Origin: Methylobacterium terricola
GTDB lineage: Bacteria; Pseudomonadota; Alphaproteobacteria; Rhizobiales; Beijerinckiaceae
Direction of reading: 5' to 3'
NCBI RefSeq assembly: GCF_006151805.1
Contig: NZ_VDDA01000008.1
Coordinates: 1 to 64,000, forward strand
DNA: 64,000 nucleotides
The notes under the pieces are model-generated. The model was given only the letters and a program-made list of their open reading frames with translations. It searched no databases and had not been told where the DNA came from. Made by a program: the position numbers and the translations under genes. Each line of letters begins with the position of its first letter. Position 1 is the stretch's first letter. Shown in pieces: positions 52,023 to 61,163 of this stretch.

Positions 52023-52928
52023 TCAGTTCCTGACGGCAGAATCGTCGATGCCGAGGCCCACGAACCAATCGGCGATCTGGGAGCCCGTCATGAAGATCGT
52101 GTCGGGCCGCGCCATCAAGAGGTCGAGCGTGCGCTCGAAGTGGTTCATGCGGTGGGCCACGCCCTGCACGTGCGGGTGCAGCGGCAGGGTCAGCACGCGC
52201 GGCTGATCGGCGAGTTCCTTCTCGAACGTCTCGACGGCGTCGACGACGCGGCGGTGCTGCTCGTCGGACGAGTGCTTGTCGATCGCCCAGACGACCACGT
52301 CGTTGTACTCGAAGGAGTACGGCATCGCGATCATCGGGCCGTGGATCGTGCGCATCCAGGTGGGGACGTCGTCCATCAGCCAGTCGCAGCAATACTCGAT
52401 GCCGCGCTCCTTCAGAAGGTCGGCCGTGTGGTCGGTCTGGCTCTGGCCCGGCCCGAGCCAGCCGCGGACCTTTCGGCCGGTGAAGCGCGCGATGAGGGCG
52501 AGGGTCTCGTCGATGATCGGCACCTCGTCGGGCTCGTTCTGGAGCGCGCGCTGGGTGAGGCCGTGCCCCATGAACTCCCAGCCGGCCGCCAGGATCGCCT
52601 CGGCCGCACGGGGATAGACCTCAATCACGCTGGCATTGATCGCGGCGGTGGCCGGCAGGCCGCGCTCGCCGATCGCCCGCAGGAGCCGCGGCAGGCCGCA
52701 GCGCATGCCGTACTCGACCCAGTTGAAGTTCGGCACGTCCGGCGACCGGTCCATCCCGTGCGGGCCGGGCAGGATCTTGCGCGGCATCGGCCGGTCGAAC
52801 GGCCAGTGCTCGATATTGGCGACGATGTGGACGATCAGCGGCTTGCCGTCCGGCGGGGCGAGCCGCGGCATGTCGGTGGCGAGGCAGTAGGGGATGCGGG
52901 GGTTCGACACGGTGGGGAGTACTCTCAC
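52023..52928 (-). CDS. Polysaccharide-deacetylase-fold (PuuE-related) hydrolase
   Basis: 301 residues from a GTG that overlaps the amidase stop (GTGA); a GTG at 52910 is the alternative start. Features NANIEHWPFDRPM-like opening strand (HIVANIEHW), FNWVEYGMRCGLPRLLRAI, AAGWEFMGHGLTQRAL, RGWLGPGQSQTDHTADLL and PYSFEYNDV belong to the NodB-like group that includes PuuE. Divergent from the true PuuE at 49055, it lacks the GYGAAPPHPHW segment. Translation coupling with an amidase suggests a pair that degrades an amide or ureide. Confidence 0.85.
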   Translation of the reverse strand: MRVLPTVSNPRIPYCLATDMPRLAPPDGKPLIVHIVANIEHWPFDRPMPRKILPGPHGMDRSPDVPNFNWVEYGMRCGLPRLLRAIGERGLPATAAINASVIEVYPRAAEAILAAGWEFMGHGLTQRALQNEPDEVPIIDETLALIARFTGRKVRGWLGPGQSQTDHTADLLKERGIEYCCDWLMDDVPTWMRTIHGPMIAMPYSFEYNDVVVWAIDKHSSDEQHRRVVDAVETFEKELADQPRVLTLPLHPHVQGVAHRMNHFERTLDLLMARPDTIFMTGSQIADWFVGLGIDDSAVRN

Positions 52929-54340
52929 AGGCTGTCGGGGAGGAGCAGATCGCGGATCCAGCGCGCCACGCCGCAGGCCTCGGCGTCGCGATCGCGAAAA
53001 CCCGCGAGCTGGAGGCCGAGCGGCAGCCCGTCGACGGCGAGAAGCGGCAGGGCGAAGGCGGGCCCCGCCACCATGGTCCAGGGCGTCGGGTAGCTGCGCG
53101 AGCCGGTATAGTCGTGGCCGACGATCGCCGGCCCGCTCGAGCACAGGGCGAGGAAGCCGTCGGCGCGGGCGCGTAGGGCCTCGACCTGCCGCCGCAGCCC
53201 CTCGCGTGACGCGAGGGCGGCGCGGTAGCCCTCCGGCGTCATCCGGGCGGTGTGGTCAAGGAGCTCGTGGATGCGCTTGCCGACCCGGTCGAGCCCGTGA
53301 TCGGCGTAACTCCGCAGGGGCCACTGCGCCTCCCAGGAGAAGATGTCGTAGGAATACTCGCTGCCCGCGACGATCTCCTGCTCCAGCGCCTCGACCTCCG
53401 GATCGCCCCGCCGGTCGATGATCGCGACGCCGGCCCGGGCGATCGCCGCGACGGCCTCCTCGAAGGCGGCGCGCGAGGGCGCGTCGGTCTCGCCCCAGCC
53501 GCGCATGTCGAGGCGCACGAGGGCCCGGGGCCTGCGCGCCTCGGGGACGTGCGCGGGCCCCTGCAGGCCGGGATGGGGTGGGGTGCCGCCGGCGCGCCGC
53601 GCGATCGCGCTCGCGCTCGACCAGACGTCCTCCAGGCTCGCCCCGATGAGGCCGAGATGGTCCTGGGTCGGCGAGAGCGGCGTCACGCCGCCCGTATGGA
53701 GCGCATCGTGGCTCGGCTTGAGCGCGTAGGCGCCGCAATAGCTCGCCGGGCGCAGGGTCGAGGCCTGGGTCTGCGTACCGAGCGCCAGCGCCACCATGCC
53801 GGCGCCGACGGCGGCGGCCGAGCCGCTCGACGAGCCGCCGGGCGTGCGCGCCGAGTCGTAGGGGTTGCGGGTCGGGCCGGAATTGCCGCAGGCGAACTCG
53901 GTCGTCACCGTCTTGCCGACGATCACGGCGCCGGCCTGCCGCAGGGCCCACACCGCCGCCGCGTCACGCCGCGCGTGCCAGCCGGCATAGAGCGGGCTGT
54001 TCATTTCCGTCGCGAAGTCGATCGTCTCGATCATGTCCTTCACGGCGAAGGGCATGCCGTCGACGGGCGAGAGCGGGCGCCCCGCCGCCCAGCGCGCCGT
54101 CGCGGCGTCGGCCAGGAGCCGCGCCGCCGCGGCATCGCTCACCACGAAGGCCCGCACCGACGGCTCGCCCTGCTGCATCGCGTGAAGGCCGCGCTCGAGG
54201 GCGTCGCGAGGGGTGTCGCGGCCGGCGAGGAACGCCGCGGCGAGCGGCACGTAGGGCGCGGCGAGGGACGCCCGCGGATCGTAGGCGATGCGGCTTTGCA
54301 GGATGTCGTCGGGAAGCGGCGCGACGGGCAGGAACGGCAT
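52925..54340 (-). CDS. Amidase-signature-family hydrolase (AtzF/GatA related)
   Basis: 471 residues. The Ser-cisSer-Lys triad is visible: lysine in PFAVKDMIET near residue 102, and the serine-rich GGSSSGSAAA segment near 168 supplying the two serines. The start MPFLPVAPLPDD is followed by typical helices. Cytoplasmic amide or allophanate-type hydrolase; no C-terminal allophanate extension is present. It is the first gene of a - strand pair with the deacetylase-fold enzyme, and diverges from an ABC importer operon at 54601. Confidence 0.9.
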   Translation of the reverse strand: MPFLPVAPLPDDILQSRIAYDPRASLAAPYVPLAAAFLAGRDTPRDALERGLHAMQQGEPSVRAFVVSDAAAARLLADAATARWAAGRPLSPVDGMPFAVKDMIETIDFATEMNSPLYAGWHARRDAAAVWALRQAGAVIVGKTVTTEFACGNSGPTRNPYDSARTPGGSSSGSAAAVGAGMVALALGTQTQASTLRPASYCGAYALKPSHDALHTGGVTPLSPTQDHLGLIGASLEDVWSSASAIARRAGGTPPHPGLQGPAHVPEARRPRALVRLDMRGWGETDAPSRAAFEEAVAAIARAGVAIIDRRGDPEVEALEQEIVAGSEYSYDIFSWEAQWPLRSYADHGLDRVGKRIHELLDHTARMTPEGYRAALASREGLRRQVEALRARADGFLALCSSGPAIVGHDYTGSRSYPTPWTMVAGPAFALPLLAVDGLPLGLQLAGFRDRDAEACGVARWIRDLLLPDSL

Positions 54341-54600
54341 GACGGCCTCTCATGACGAGCCCGGATGGCGACGGCGGGCGGAGCGATCCCTGCCGCGTGC
54401 CGGGGCGATCGCCGGAAGCGTAAGCCGCCGGGCGCCGACCGGCGCAGTGGCCGCGCGGGCATAGCTGAAAGAGCGCGCCGGGCATGTCGGCGCCCTGCCT
54501 GCCGACTATGGTCGCAGCCCCGAGCCCGTCGCGGCGCCCTTCCTGCATGAGGGCTCGCCGAGCGGGCCGCGCCCCGGCCTTCCATCGTCCCGAGGAGCTC

Positions 54601-55521
54601 ATGCTCACCAGACGCCACCTCATCGCCGCAGGCTCCGCCGCGCTCGCGGCGCCGGCGATCCTCCCGTCCGGGGCGCGGGCCGAGACGAAGTCGGTCAAGA
54701 TCGCCACGATCCTCGCCGGCACGACGATCGCGAGCTTCCTCCTGCCCGAGCGCCTGAAGGCGATGGGCTTCGATGCCGAGACGCTCGTCTTCCCGAGCAT
54801 CACCCAGCGCATGCAGGCGGTGGCCTCCGGCGACGCGCAGATCGGCTACGGCGGCGTCAGCGCCGCGATCAGCCTGGGCGGGCGCGGCACGGCGCTGAGC
54901 ATCCTGTCCAATGCCTGCGACGGCGGCTGGGCGCTGACCGCCCGGCCGGAGATCGCCGCGCTCGCCGACCTCGCGGGCCGGAAGGTCGCCGCCCAGGCCG
55001 GCACGATCCAGCACCTGTCGCTGCAATGGAAGCTGATCAAGGAGGGGCTCGCGGCGAAGACCGAGGTGGTCTTCATGAACCCGCAGGACATGCCGGCGGC
55101 GCTGCGCGGCGGCGACATCGACGCCATGATGGCGCCCGAGCCCTACGCCGCGTTCCCGGTCGTGAACGGCTGGGGCAAGCCGCTCTGGAGCGGCTACGAC
55201 ACGCCGATGGGGCGCTGCAACCTGGCGCTGATGGCCGCGCCGGCCTTCGTCGAGGCCAATCCGGCCACCACGAAGGCGGTCCTCGACGCGCACCGAGAGA
55301 TCACCGCCCAGCTTCAGAAGGACCCGTCGAGCGCCGCCGACGCGATCGTCAAGACGCTGAACCTGCCCCGCCCGGTGGCCCTGGCCTCGCTGCAGAACAC
55401 CTTCTTCACCACCGAGACCGGCCCGGACTTCCGGCGGCAGGTCGAGGCGCTGGGGCAGATGATGCTCGAGGCGCGGATGACCGCGAAGCTGCCGGACTGG
55501 AACCGGCTGCTGCCGCGCTGA
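54601..55521 (+). CDS. NitT/TauT-type ABC transporter substrate-binding protein
   Basis: 306 residues from the ATG behind GAGGAG. MLTRRHLIAAGSAALAAPAI is a twin-arginine signal. The mature portion follows the SsuA/TauA/NMT1-like fold (KIATILAGTTIASFLLPERL, ITQRMQAVASGDAQIGYGGV, RPEIAALADLAGRKVAAQAG). The family binds sulfonates, taurine, nitrate or thiamine precursors; the ligand is not specified by sequence. First gene of a permease-ATPase operon, divergent from the amidase. Confidence 0.9.
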   Translation: MLTRRHLIAAGSAALAAPAILPSGARAETKSVKIATILAGTTIASFLLPERLKAMGFDAETLVFPSITQRMQAVASGDAQIGYGGVSAAISLGGRGTALSILSNACDGGWALTARPEIAALADLAGRKVAAQAGTIQHLSLQWKLIKEGLAAKTEVVFMNPQDMPAALRGGDIDAMMAPEPYAAFPVVNGWGKPLWSGYDTPMGRCNLALMAAPAFVEANPATTKAVLDAHREITAQLQKDPSSAADAIVKTLNLPRPVALASLQNTFFTTETGPDFRRQVEALGQMMLEARMTAKLPDWNRLLPR

Positions 55522-55525
55522 TCCC

Positions 55526-56299
55526 GTGCCGATGGCCCGCCTCCTCCGCCGCGTCCCGATCGGAATCCTGCCCCTCCTCGCGCTCCTCGCCGCCTGGGAG
55601 CTGGCCGCGCGGGCGGGCATCTACTCGGCCGCGCTCTTCCCCTCGCCGATGGAGGTCTGGAGCGTCTTCACCGACGAGGGACCGCTGCTCCTGCGCCACA
55701 CCCTGGCGAGCCTCACCCGCGTCGTCGTCGGCGTGTCGCTGGCCTTCGTCACCGCGGTCCCGCTCGGCCTCCTGATCGGCCGCTACCGCACCCTCGAGCG
55801 CCTGCTCGACGGGACGGTGCAGATCTTCCGCTGCTTCCCGGCGATCGCCCTGATCCCGCTCGCCATCCTGTTCTTCGGCATCGGCGAGAAGCCGGCGATC
55901 ATGCTGATCTGGTTCGCGGCGTTCTGGCCGCTCCTCATCAGCACGATCTTCGGCGTCAAGAGCGTCGAGCGCACGCTCCTGTCCGTCGCGCAGGTGGCGC
56001 GTGCCTCCGACCGCCTGGTGCTCCTCGACATCCTGCTGCCGAACGCCCTGCCGTCGATCATCACCGGCCTGCGGCTCGCCGCCGGCACCGGCTGGCTCAC
56101 CGTCGTGACCGCCGAGATGATGGCCGTGCGCTCCGGGCTCGGCTACATGATCCTCTACGCGCAGCAGATCTTCCGGCCCGACGAGATCGTCGCCGGTATC
56201 ATCATCATCGGCGTCGTCGGCCTCGCCTTCGACCAGCTGATCCGGGTCGCCCGCGATCGTCTCTGCCGCTGGCAGGAAGGCCTCGTCGCCGCACCATGA
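55526..56299 (+). CDS. NitT/TauT-type ABC transporter permease
   Basis: 257 residues from GTG, or 255 from the ATG at 55532. Six membrane segments; loop VARASDRLVLLDILLPNALP is the ATPase-contact motif of SsuC/TauC proteins. It starts four bases after the binding-protein stop and overlaps the ATPase by four. Confidence 0.92.
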   Translation: MPMARLLRRVPIGILPLLALLAAWELAARAGIYSAALFPSPMEVWSVFTDEGPLLLRHTLASLTRVVVGVSLAFVTAVPLGLLIGRYRTLERLLDGTVQIFRCFPAIALIPLAILFFGIGEKPAIMLIWFAAFWPLLISTIFGVKSVERTLLSVAQVARASDRLVLLDILLPNALPSIITGLRLAAGTGWLTVVTAEMMAVRSGLGYMILYAQQIFRPDEIVAGIIIIGVVGLAFDQLIRVARDRLCRWQEGLVAAP

Positions 56300-57060
56300 G
56301 CCTCATCGACGTCCGCCACCTCTCCAAGACCTACGCGCGCCGGGCCGAGACGGTCACGGCCCTCCGCGACGTCACGCTGAAGGCCGAGCCCGGGGAGTTC
56401 CTCTGCCTGCTCGGCGTCTCGGGCTGCGGCAAGTCCACCCTCCTGAAGATCCTGGCCGGGCTCGAGCCGCACAGCGAGGGCACCGTGCTGGTCGATGGCC
56501 GGCACCTCCAGGGGCCGCACGCGGACGCCGCCGTGGTGTTCCAGGAGCACGGCCTGTTTCCCTGGATGACGACGCGGCGCAACGTCGAGTTCAACCTCAA
56601 GGCCCGCGGCACCGGCGCGCGCGAGCGCCGCCGCGTCGCGGAGGCGATGATCGAGACCGTCGGCCTCTCGGGCTTCTCGGAGAAGTACCCGCACGAGCTC
56701 TCGGGCGGCATGCGCCAGCGCGTCGGCATCGCCAGGGCCCTCACCACGAACCCGAAGCTCCTGCTGATGGACGAGCCGTTCGGCGCCCTCGACGCGCAGA
56801 CCCGCAGCGCGATGCAGGGCGAACTCCTGCGCCTCTGGCAGGCGCGGCGCACGACGGTGCTGTTCGTCACCCACAGCGTCAGCGAGGCGATCGTGCTCGC
56901 CGACCGGGTCGTGGTGATGACGCCGCGGCCGGGGCGCATCCGGACGATCATCCCGGTCGACCTGCCGCGCCCGCGCGACACCACCGCGCCGGCCTTCAAC
57001 GCGCTCGTGCGCCGGGCGCTCGCCGAGCTTCACGACGACCTCGCGGAGGCGGCGCAATAG
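56296..57060 (+). CDS. NitT/TauT-type ABC transporter ATP-binding protein
   Basis: 254 residues. Walker A GVSGCGKST with K46, Q-loop VFQEHGLFPWM, signature LSGGM from 135, and Walker B D159/E160 in MDEPFGALD with VTHSVSEA. The FPWM and VTHS.SEA motifs place it in the SsuB/TauB group. Last gene of the importer operon; a LysR gene follows in the same direction after 123 bases. Confidence 0.93.
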   Translation: MSLIDVRHLSKTYARRAETVTALRDVTLKAEPGEFLCLLGVSGCGKSTLLKILAGLEPHSEGTVLVDGRHLQGPHADAAVVFQEHGLFPWMTTRRNVEFNLKARGTGARERRRVAEAMIETVGLSGFSEKYPHELSGGMRQRVGIARALTTNPKLLLMDEPFGALDAQTRSAMQGELLRLWQARRTTVLFVTHSVSEAIVLADRVVVMTPRPGRIRTIIPVDLPRPRDTTAPAFNALVRRALAELHDDLAEAAQ

Positions 57061-57183
57061 TCTGAAACGGGCCGGCTCTGCTTACAAAGACGCCGTTTCC
57101 GCTCGGCATGCTGTCACAACTATGGGCATCGGCCACCCGGTCCTCGCGGCTATGCTGCGGCAGACGGACGGAGTGGAGAACCC

Positions 57184-58113
57184 ATGGATTTCCGCAGGCT
57201 CCGGTACTTCCACGCGGTCGCGAAGGCCGGCAGCTTCTCGCGCGCCGCGACCGAGATCGACATCGCGCAGCCGGCGCTCAGCCGCCAGATCAAGCAGCTC
57301 GAGGACGAGCTCGGCGCGCTGCTGTTCTACCGCGACGGGCGCGGCGTGCACCTGACGCCGGCGGGCGAGCTGCTCATCGCCTTCGCGGATTCGATGATCG
57401 ACGGCAGCGCGCGGGTGGCGCGGGAGATCCGCGCGCTTGGCGGCGCCCCGCAGGCCTCGCTGTCGCTCGGGGTGCTGCCCTCGCTCAGCACGGCCCTGCT
57501 GGAGCCCCTGGTGGTGCGGCTGCATGAGCGCCATCCCGGCATCCGCCTGAACGTCCGCGAGGCGATGAGCGGCACGATGATGAACCTCCTCCAGGACGGC
57601 AAGGTCGACATCGCGGTCGTCTACGAGGGCCGGATGCCGAGCTCGATCGTCGCCGAACACCTGCTCGCCGACGCGGTCTGCCTGGTGCGCCGACCGCGAC
57701 AGGATGGCATCGCATCGGTCTCGGGCGCGATGCTGGAGCGCCTGCCGCTCGTCATGCCGTGCCGCAACCACGGCATCCGGCAGCTCGCCGAAACGCAGCT
57801 GACCGCCCGCAACCTGCGTCTCGACGTCCGCTTCGAGATCGACTCGGTCCCGACGATGAAGCGCCTCGTCGCGACGACCGACCTCGCGACGCTCCTCACC
57901 TACGGTGCGGTCGCCGAGGAGGTCCGCACCGGCGAGCTCGAGGCGCTGCCGCTCGTCGAACCGGCACTCGAGCGCCGCCTGGCGCTGGCCACCTCCGGCG
58001 TGCGGATCGATGCGGCGAACCGCATCGTCGTGCGGGCGGTGCAGTCGGTCGTGCACGAGATCGCGCAGAGCCAGCACTGGACGGCGCCGGCGCGGTTCGC
58101 CCGCGCCTTCTGA
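57184..58113 (+). CDS. LysR-family transcriptional regulator
   Basis: 309 residues. N-terminal helix-turn-helix MDFRRLRYFHAVAKAGSF then AATEIDIAQPALSRQIKQLE, wing LTPAGE. The C-terminal co-inducer domain (LSLGVLPSLSTALLEPLV, DIAVVYEGRMPSS, PCRNHGIRQL) resembles the NAC/CysB-like group. It lies between two NitT/TauT-type importers and converges on the second, so could control either. The inducer is not known. Confidence 0.92.
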   Translation: MDFRRLRYFHAVAKAGSFSRAATEIDIAQPALSRQIKQLEDELGALLFYRDGRGVHLTPAGELLIAFADSMIDGSARVAREIRALGGAPQASLSLGVLPSLSTALLEPLVVRLHERHPGIRLNVREAMSGTMMNLLQDGKVDIAVVYEGRMPSSIVAEHLLADAVCLVRRPRQDGIASVSGAMLERLPLVMPCRNHGIRQLAETQLTARNLRLDVRFEIDSVPTMKRLVATTDLATLLTYGAVAEEVRTGELEALPLVEPALERRLALATSGVRIDAANRIVVRAVQSVVHEIAQSQHWTAPARFARAF

Positions 58114-58140
58114 GGCGCGGCGGGCGCCGGTGCGTCGGCC

Positions 58141-59166
58141 TCAATTGCCCAGCGCCACCGCCGCCGGCCGGACCTCCCGCATCAGCTCCGGCATGATCAT
58201 CTCCGCCGGCTGCACGGGTTTGGTCAGCTTGCCGGCGCCCTTGAGGTGATCGATGGCGACCGCGATGTTGGCGAGCGTGCCGCCCGACAGGTTCATCGTG
58301 TAGTCGACCTTGGGCATCAGCTCGCCGACGAGCGCGGGCGGCTGCTTGAGGAACTTCGCCACCATCGCGACGGAAGCCCCCGGGTCGGCCTTGATGCGGT
58401 CCGCCGCCTCGACCAGCGAGGTGACGAAGCGGCGCGAGGCGTCCGGGTTCTTGGTCGCCCAGCCGCGGTTCATGTAGACGAAGTTGCGGACGTTGATGAT
58501 GCCCTCGTTGGTCAGCAGGACCTTCGCGCCCTTGACGGCGCCGATGGCGCGCGTCGGCCAGGGCTCCCAGACCGCGAAGGCGTCGATGTTGCCGCGCTCG
58601 AGCGCCGCCACCATCTCGGGCGCCTCGACGTTGACGACCCGGTAATCGGCCGGGTCGAGCCCCTTGGCCTTGATCGCCGCGAGCCAGAAGGTCTCGCTGC
58701 CGGTGCCCCGCGCGATGCCGATCGTCTTGCCCTTCAGGGCCGCCAGGTCCGGGACCGCGGCAGAGCCGACGATCGAGATCCAGCGCTTCAGCTCGGTGCC
58801 GTCCGCCACCACCACGACGTTGTCGTCGACCGCGTGGGCCGAGACGCCCGCCTGCTCGGCCCCGTACGCGGCATTGATCTGGTTGCCGATCAGGAACGCG
58901 ACCATGGCCGATCCCGACGGGCCGGTATTGACCTGCACGTCGAGCCCGTTGCGGCTGAAGATGCCGGCCTCCTTCGCCACGTAGAACGGTGCGAAGGACG
59001 GGTCGACGCCGGTCGCGATCGTCATCTTCGCGGGGGCCTGCTGCGCGCGGGCCGCGCCCGCCGCGAGCAGGGCCGGCGCGATCAGGATCGACACCGACGC
59101 GATCAGCGTCGACACCGACGCGATCAGCGTCGGCACGAGGGCGGCCCGGCGGATCGGTCTCTTCAT
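58141..59166 (-). CDS. NitT/TauT-type ABC transporter substrate-binding protein (second importer)
   Basis: 341 residues. The signal peptide contains an unusual internal repeat, LIASVST-LIASVSI-LIAPALL, from a 21-base DNA repeat at 59081-59143. The mature fold is SsuA-like: ATGVDPSFAPFYVAKEAGIF, QVNTGPSGSAMVAFLIG, LKGKTIGIARGTGSETFW and ERGNIDAFAVWEPWP. Binds sulfonates or related aromatic acids in this family. Ten bases precede its permease on the - strand. Confidence 0.91.
   Translation of the reverse strand: MKRPIRRAALVPTLIASVSTLIASVSILIAPALLAAGAARAQQAPAKMTIATGVDPSFAPFYVAKEAGIFSRNGLDVQVNTGPSGSAMVAFLIGNQINAAYGAEQAGVSAHAVDDNVVVVADGTELKRWISIVGSAAVPDLAALKGKTIGIARGTGSETFWLAAIKAKGLDPADYRVVNVEAPEMVAALERGNIDAFAVWEPWPTRAIGAVKGAKVLLTNEGIINVRNFVYMNRGWATKNPDASRRFVTSLVEAADRIKADPGASVAMVAKFLKQPPALVGELMPKVDYTMNLSGGTLANIAVAIDHLKGAGKLTKPVQPAEMIMPELMREVRPAAVALGN
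59081..59143 (-). repeat. Three 21-base repeats inside a signal-peptide coding region
   Basis: Three tandem 21-base units, ATCAGGATCGACACCGACGC, ATCAGCGTCGACACCGACGC and ATCAGCGTCGGCACGAGGGC, each followed by G, run in frame and encode seven-residue units of the export signal's hydrophobic core. The first two differ at two positions. Confidence 0.8.
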
Positions 59167-59176
59167 GGCTCGTCCC

Positions 59177-59983
59177 CTACATCACGGGTGAGAAGCGCCG
59201 GGCGAAGCGCAGGATGGCCCAGCGGAACAGGCGGTCGGCCGAGAAGCCGAGGAAGCCGAGGCAGATCAGCGCGACGAAGATGTCGTCGACCAGCATGAAC
59301 AGCCGGGCATCCCACAGCATCTTGCCGAGGCCGTCATTGGCGGCGACGAGCTCGGCCGCGACGATCGTCGTGAAGGAATTCGCCATCGCGATCCGCATCC
59401 CCGTCAGCACGTAGGGGGTCGCGGCCGGCAGGAGCACGTGGACGAACAGCTGCGGCCGCGTCGCGCCGAGGCAGAGCGCCGCCCGCACCTTGTTGCGGTT
59501 GATGCTCGCCACCCCCGCCGCCGTGTTGATGATGACGATGAACACGGTGGTGTAGGCGATGAGGAAGATCTTCGAGCTCTCGCCGATGCCGAACCAGATC
59601 ACCGCGACGGTGATCAAGGCCGTCGCCGGGATGAAGCGCAGGAACTCGGTATAGGGCTCGAGGACGCGCCGGGCCGGCGCCACGGCGCCGAGGACGAAGC
59701 CGATCACCACCCCGCAGGCCGAGCCGATCGCGAAGCCGGCGAGGATCCGGCCGAGGCTGACCGAGACGTTGTCGAGGAGCGAGCCGTCGCGGGCGAGCTC
59801 GATTCCCCGGGCGAGCACGCGCAGGGGCGGCGGGAACAGCGCCGAGCCGACGAGGTAGACGGACGCGAGGTGCCAGAGCACGAACAGGCTGGCGAAGCCC
59901 GCGAGGGTGGCGGCGGCGCCCGTAAGCGTGCTCCTCCAGGCGGAAACGGCGGCGGGCGCGGCGCGCAAGGCCAGGGTCGCCAT
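59177..59983 (-). CDS. NitT/TauT-type ABC transporter permease (second importer)
   Basis: 268 residues from ATG at 59983, which overlaps the ATPase stop by one base (TGATG). Six membrane segments beginning LAGFASLFVLWHLASVY; loop RAALCLGATRPQLFVHVLLP is the SsuC-type contact motif. Belongs with the binding protein and ATPase on either side. Confidence 0.92.
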   Translation of the reverse strand: MATLALRAAPAAVSAWRSTLTGAAATLAGFASLFVLWHLASVYLVGSALFPPPLRVLARGIELARDGSLLDNVSVSLGRILAGFAIGSACGVVIGFVLGAVAPARRVLEPYTEFLRFIPATALITVAVIWFGIGESSKIFLIAYTTVFIVIINTAAGVASINRNKVRAALCLGATRPQLFVHVLLPAATPYVLTGMRIAMANSFTTIVAAELVAANDGLGKMLWDARLFMLVDDIFVALICLGFLGFSADRLFRWAILRFARRFSPVM

Positions 59984-60768
59984 CAATGGGCCTGCAGGGC
60001 GGCGAGGGTGACCTCGTCGCTCAGGAGCGCGTGGACCCGGCGGTAGACCGCCATGAAGCGCTCGCTCGTGCGCACCCGGTCCTCCGGGGCGAGATCGACG
60101 TCGATGACCGCCTTGAGCGTGGAGGCGGGGCCGGCCCGCATCACGCCGATGCGGGTGGCGAGGGTCACGGCCTCGTCGATGTCGTGGGTGATGAACAGCA
60201 CGCAGTTGCGCGTCGCCTGCCAGATCCGCAGGAGCTCGGCCTGGAGCGTCGTGCGGGTCTGGGCGTCGAGGGCGCCGAAGGGCTCGTCCATCAGCAGGAT
60301 GTCGGGATCGTTGGCGAGCGCACGGGCGATCTGGATGCGCTGCTGCATGCCGCCCGAGAGCTCGCTCGGATACTTGCCGCCCTGCTGGGCGAGCCCGACG
60401 AGCGACAGGTAGTGGTTCGCCCGCTCGCGGCGTTCCGCCGCCGGCAGGCCGCTGAGCCGGGGGCCCAGTGCGATGTTCTCGAGCGCGGTGAGCCAGTCGT
60501 AGAGGGAATCGTTGCCCTGGAAGACGACGCCGCGGTCCCGACCCGGGCCGCGCACCGGCCGGCCCCGCACGGTCATGGTGCCGCCGGACGGGTGCTCGAA
60601 CCCCGCCAGCATGTTGAGCACCGTGGTCTTGCCGCAGCCGCTGGTGCCGAGGAGGCAGAAGAACTCGCCCGCCGCGAGATCGAGGTCGAAGCCGCGGATC
60701 GCCGTGTAGGGCCGCCCGCTGCGGCTCGCATACGTCTTCTCGACGTCGCGGAACGCCACCAGGCTCAT
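59983..60768 (-). CDS. NitT/TauT-type ABC transporter ATP-binding protein (second importer)
   Basis: 261 residues. Walker A GTSGCGKT at 41-48, signature LSGG at 137-140, Walker B D161/E162 in MDEPFGALD, and ITHDIDEAV. Close to TauB/SsuB. Overlaps the cupin gene by four bases, so it is coupled to it. Confidence 0.93.
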   Translation of the reverse strand: MSLVAFRDVEKTYASRSGRPYTAIRGFDLDLAAGEFFCLLGTSGCGKTTVLNMLAGFEHPSGGTMTVRGRPVRGPGRDRGVVFQGNDSLYDWLTALENIALGPRLSGLPAAERRERANHYLSLVGLAQQGGKYPSELSGGMQQRIQIARALANDPDILLMDEPFGALDAQTRTTLQAELLRIWQATRNCVLFITHDIDEAVTLATRIGVMRAGPASTLKAVIDVDLAPEDRVRTSERFMAVYRRVHALLSDEVTLAALQAH

Positions 60769-61163
60769 GCCGCGTCTCCCGAATAGTACTGGACTTCGAG
60801 GAACAGGCAGCCGGCCTCCGACCGGAACGGGCCGTGCGGCGTGCCGGGCGGGCGGCAGGCGTAGCTCGCGGGCCCGAACGTCTCCATGGTGGTCCCGTCC
60901 TCGCCGACGCCGATCGCGAGGCGGCCGTCGAGGATGTAGACCTCCTCCCAGTAATCGTGGACGAAGCGAGCCGGGACCGTCTGGCCGGGCGGGAAGCGGA
61001 TGAGCCGCGTGCGGCAGCCGACCTTGGCGTCCTCGTCGAGCCAGTTCGACAGCATCTTCTGTTGCAGGCCGGGGGCGCCGCCCGGCACCGGCTCCCAGCC
61101 CGAGTCGAGGCCGACGGCGTGGAGGTCCCGGCGAAGGTCAGGCTGCATGATCGATCCGTCCAT
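60765..61163 (-). CDS. Small cupin-domain protein
   Basis: 132 residues; a start at 61148 is also possible. A single cupin barrel is visible: FVHDYWEEVYILDGRLAIG (metal-ligand E/H region) and CRPPGTPHGPFRSEAGCLFL. Likely a small oxygenase, isomerase or sensor, not a regulator because no DNA-binding domain is present. Overlaps the MmgE/PrpD gene upstream and the ATPase downstream, so its job is tied to the importer cargo. Function unknown. Confidence 0.82.
   Translation of the reverse strand: MDGSIMQPDLRRDLHAVGLDSGWEPVPGGAPGLQQKMLSNWLDEDAKVGCRTRLIRFPPGQTVPARFVHDYWEEVYILDGRLAIGVGEDGTTMETFGPASYACRPPGTPHGPFRSEAGCLFLEVQYYSGDAA

Noticed and set aside
51572-52033. 153-codon + strand frame in the gene-free interval
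   Set aside because: Starts with TTG, has no ribosome-binding site, glycine/arginine/proline-rich shadow composition and no motif.
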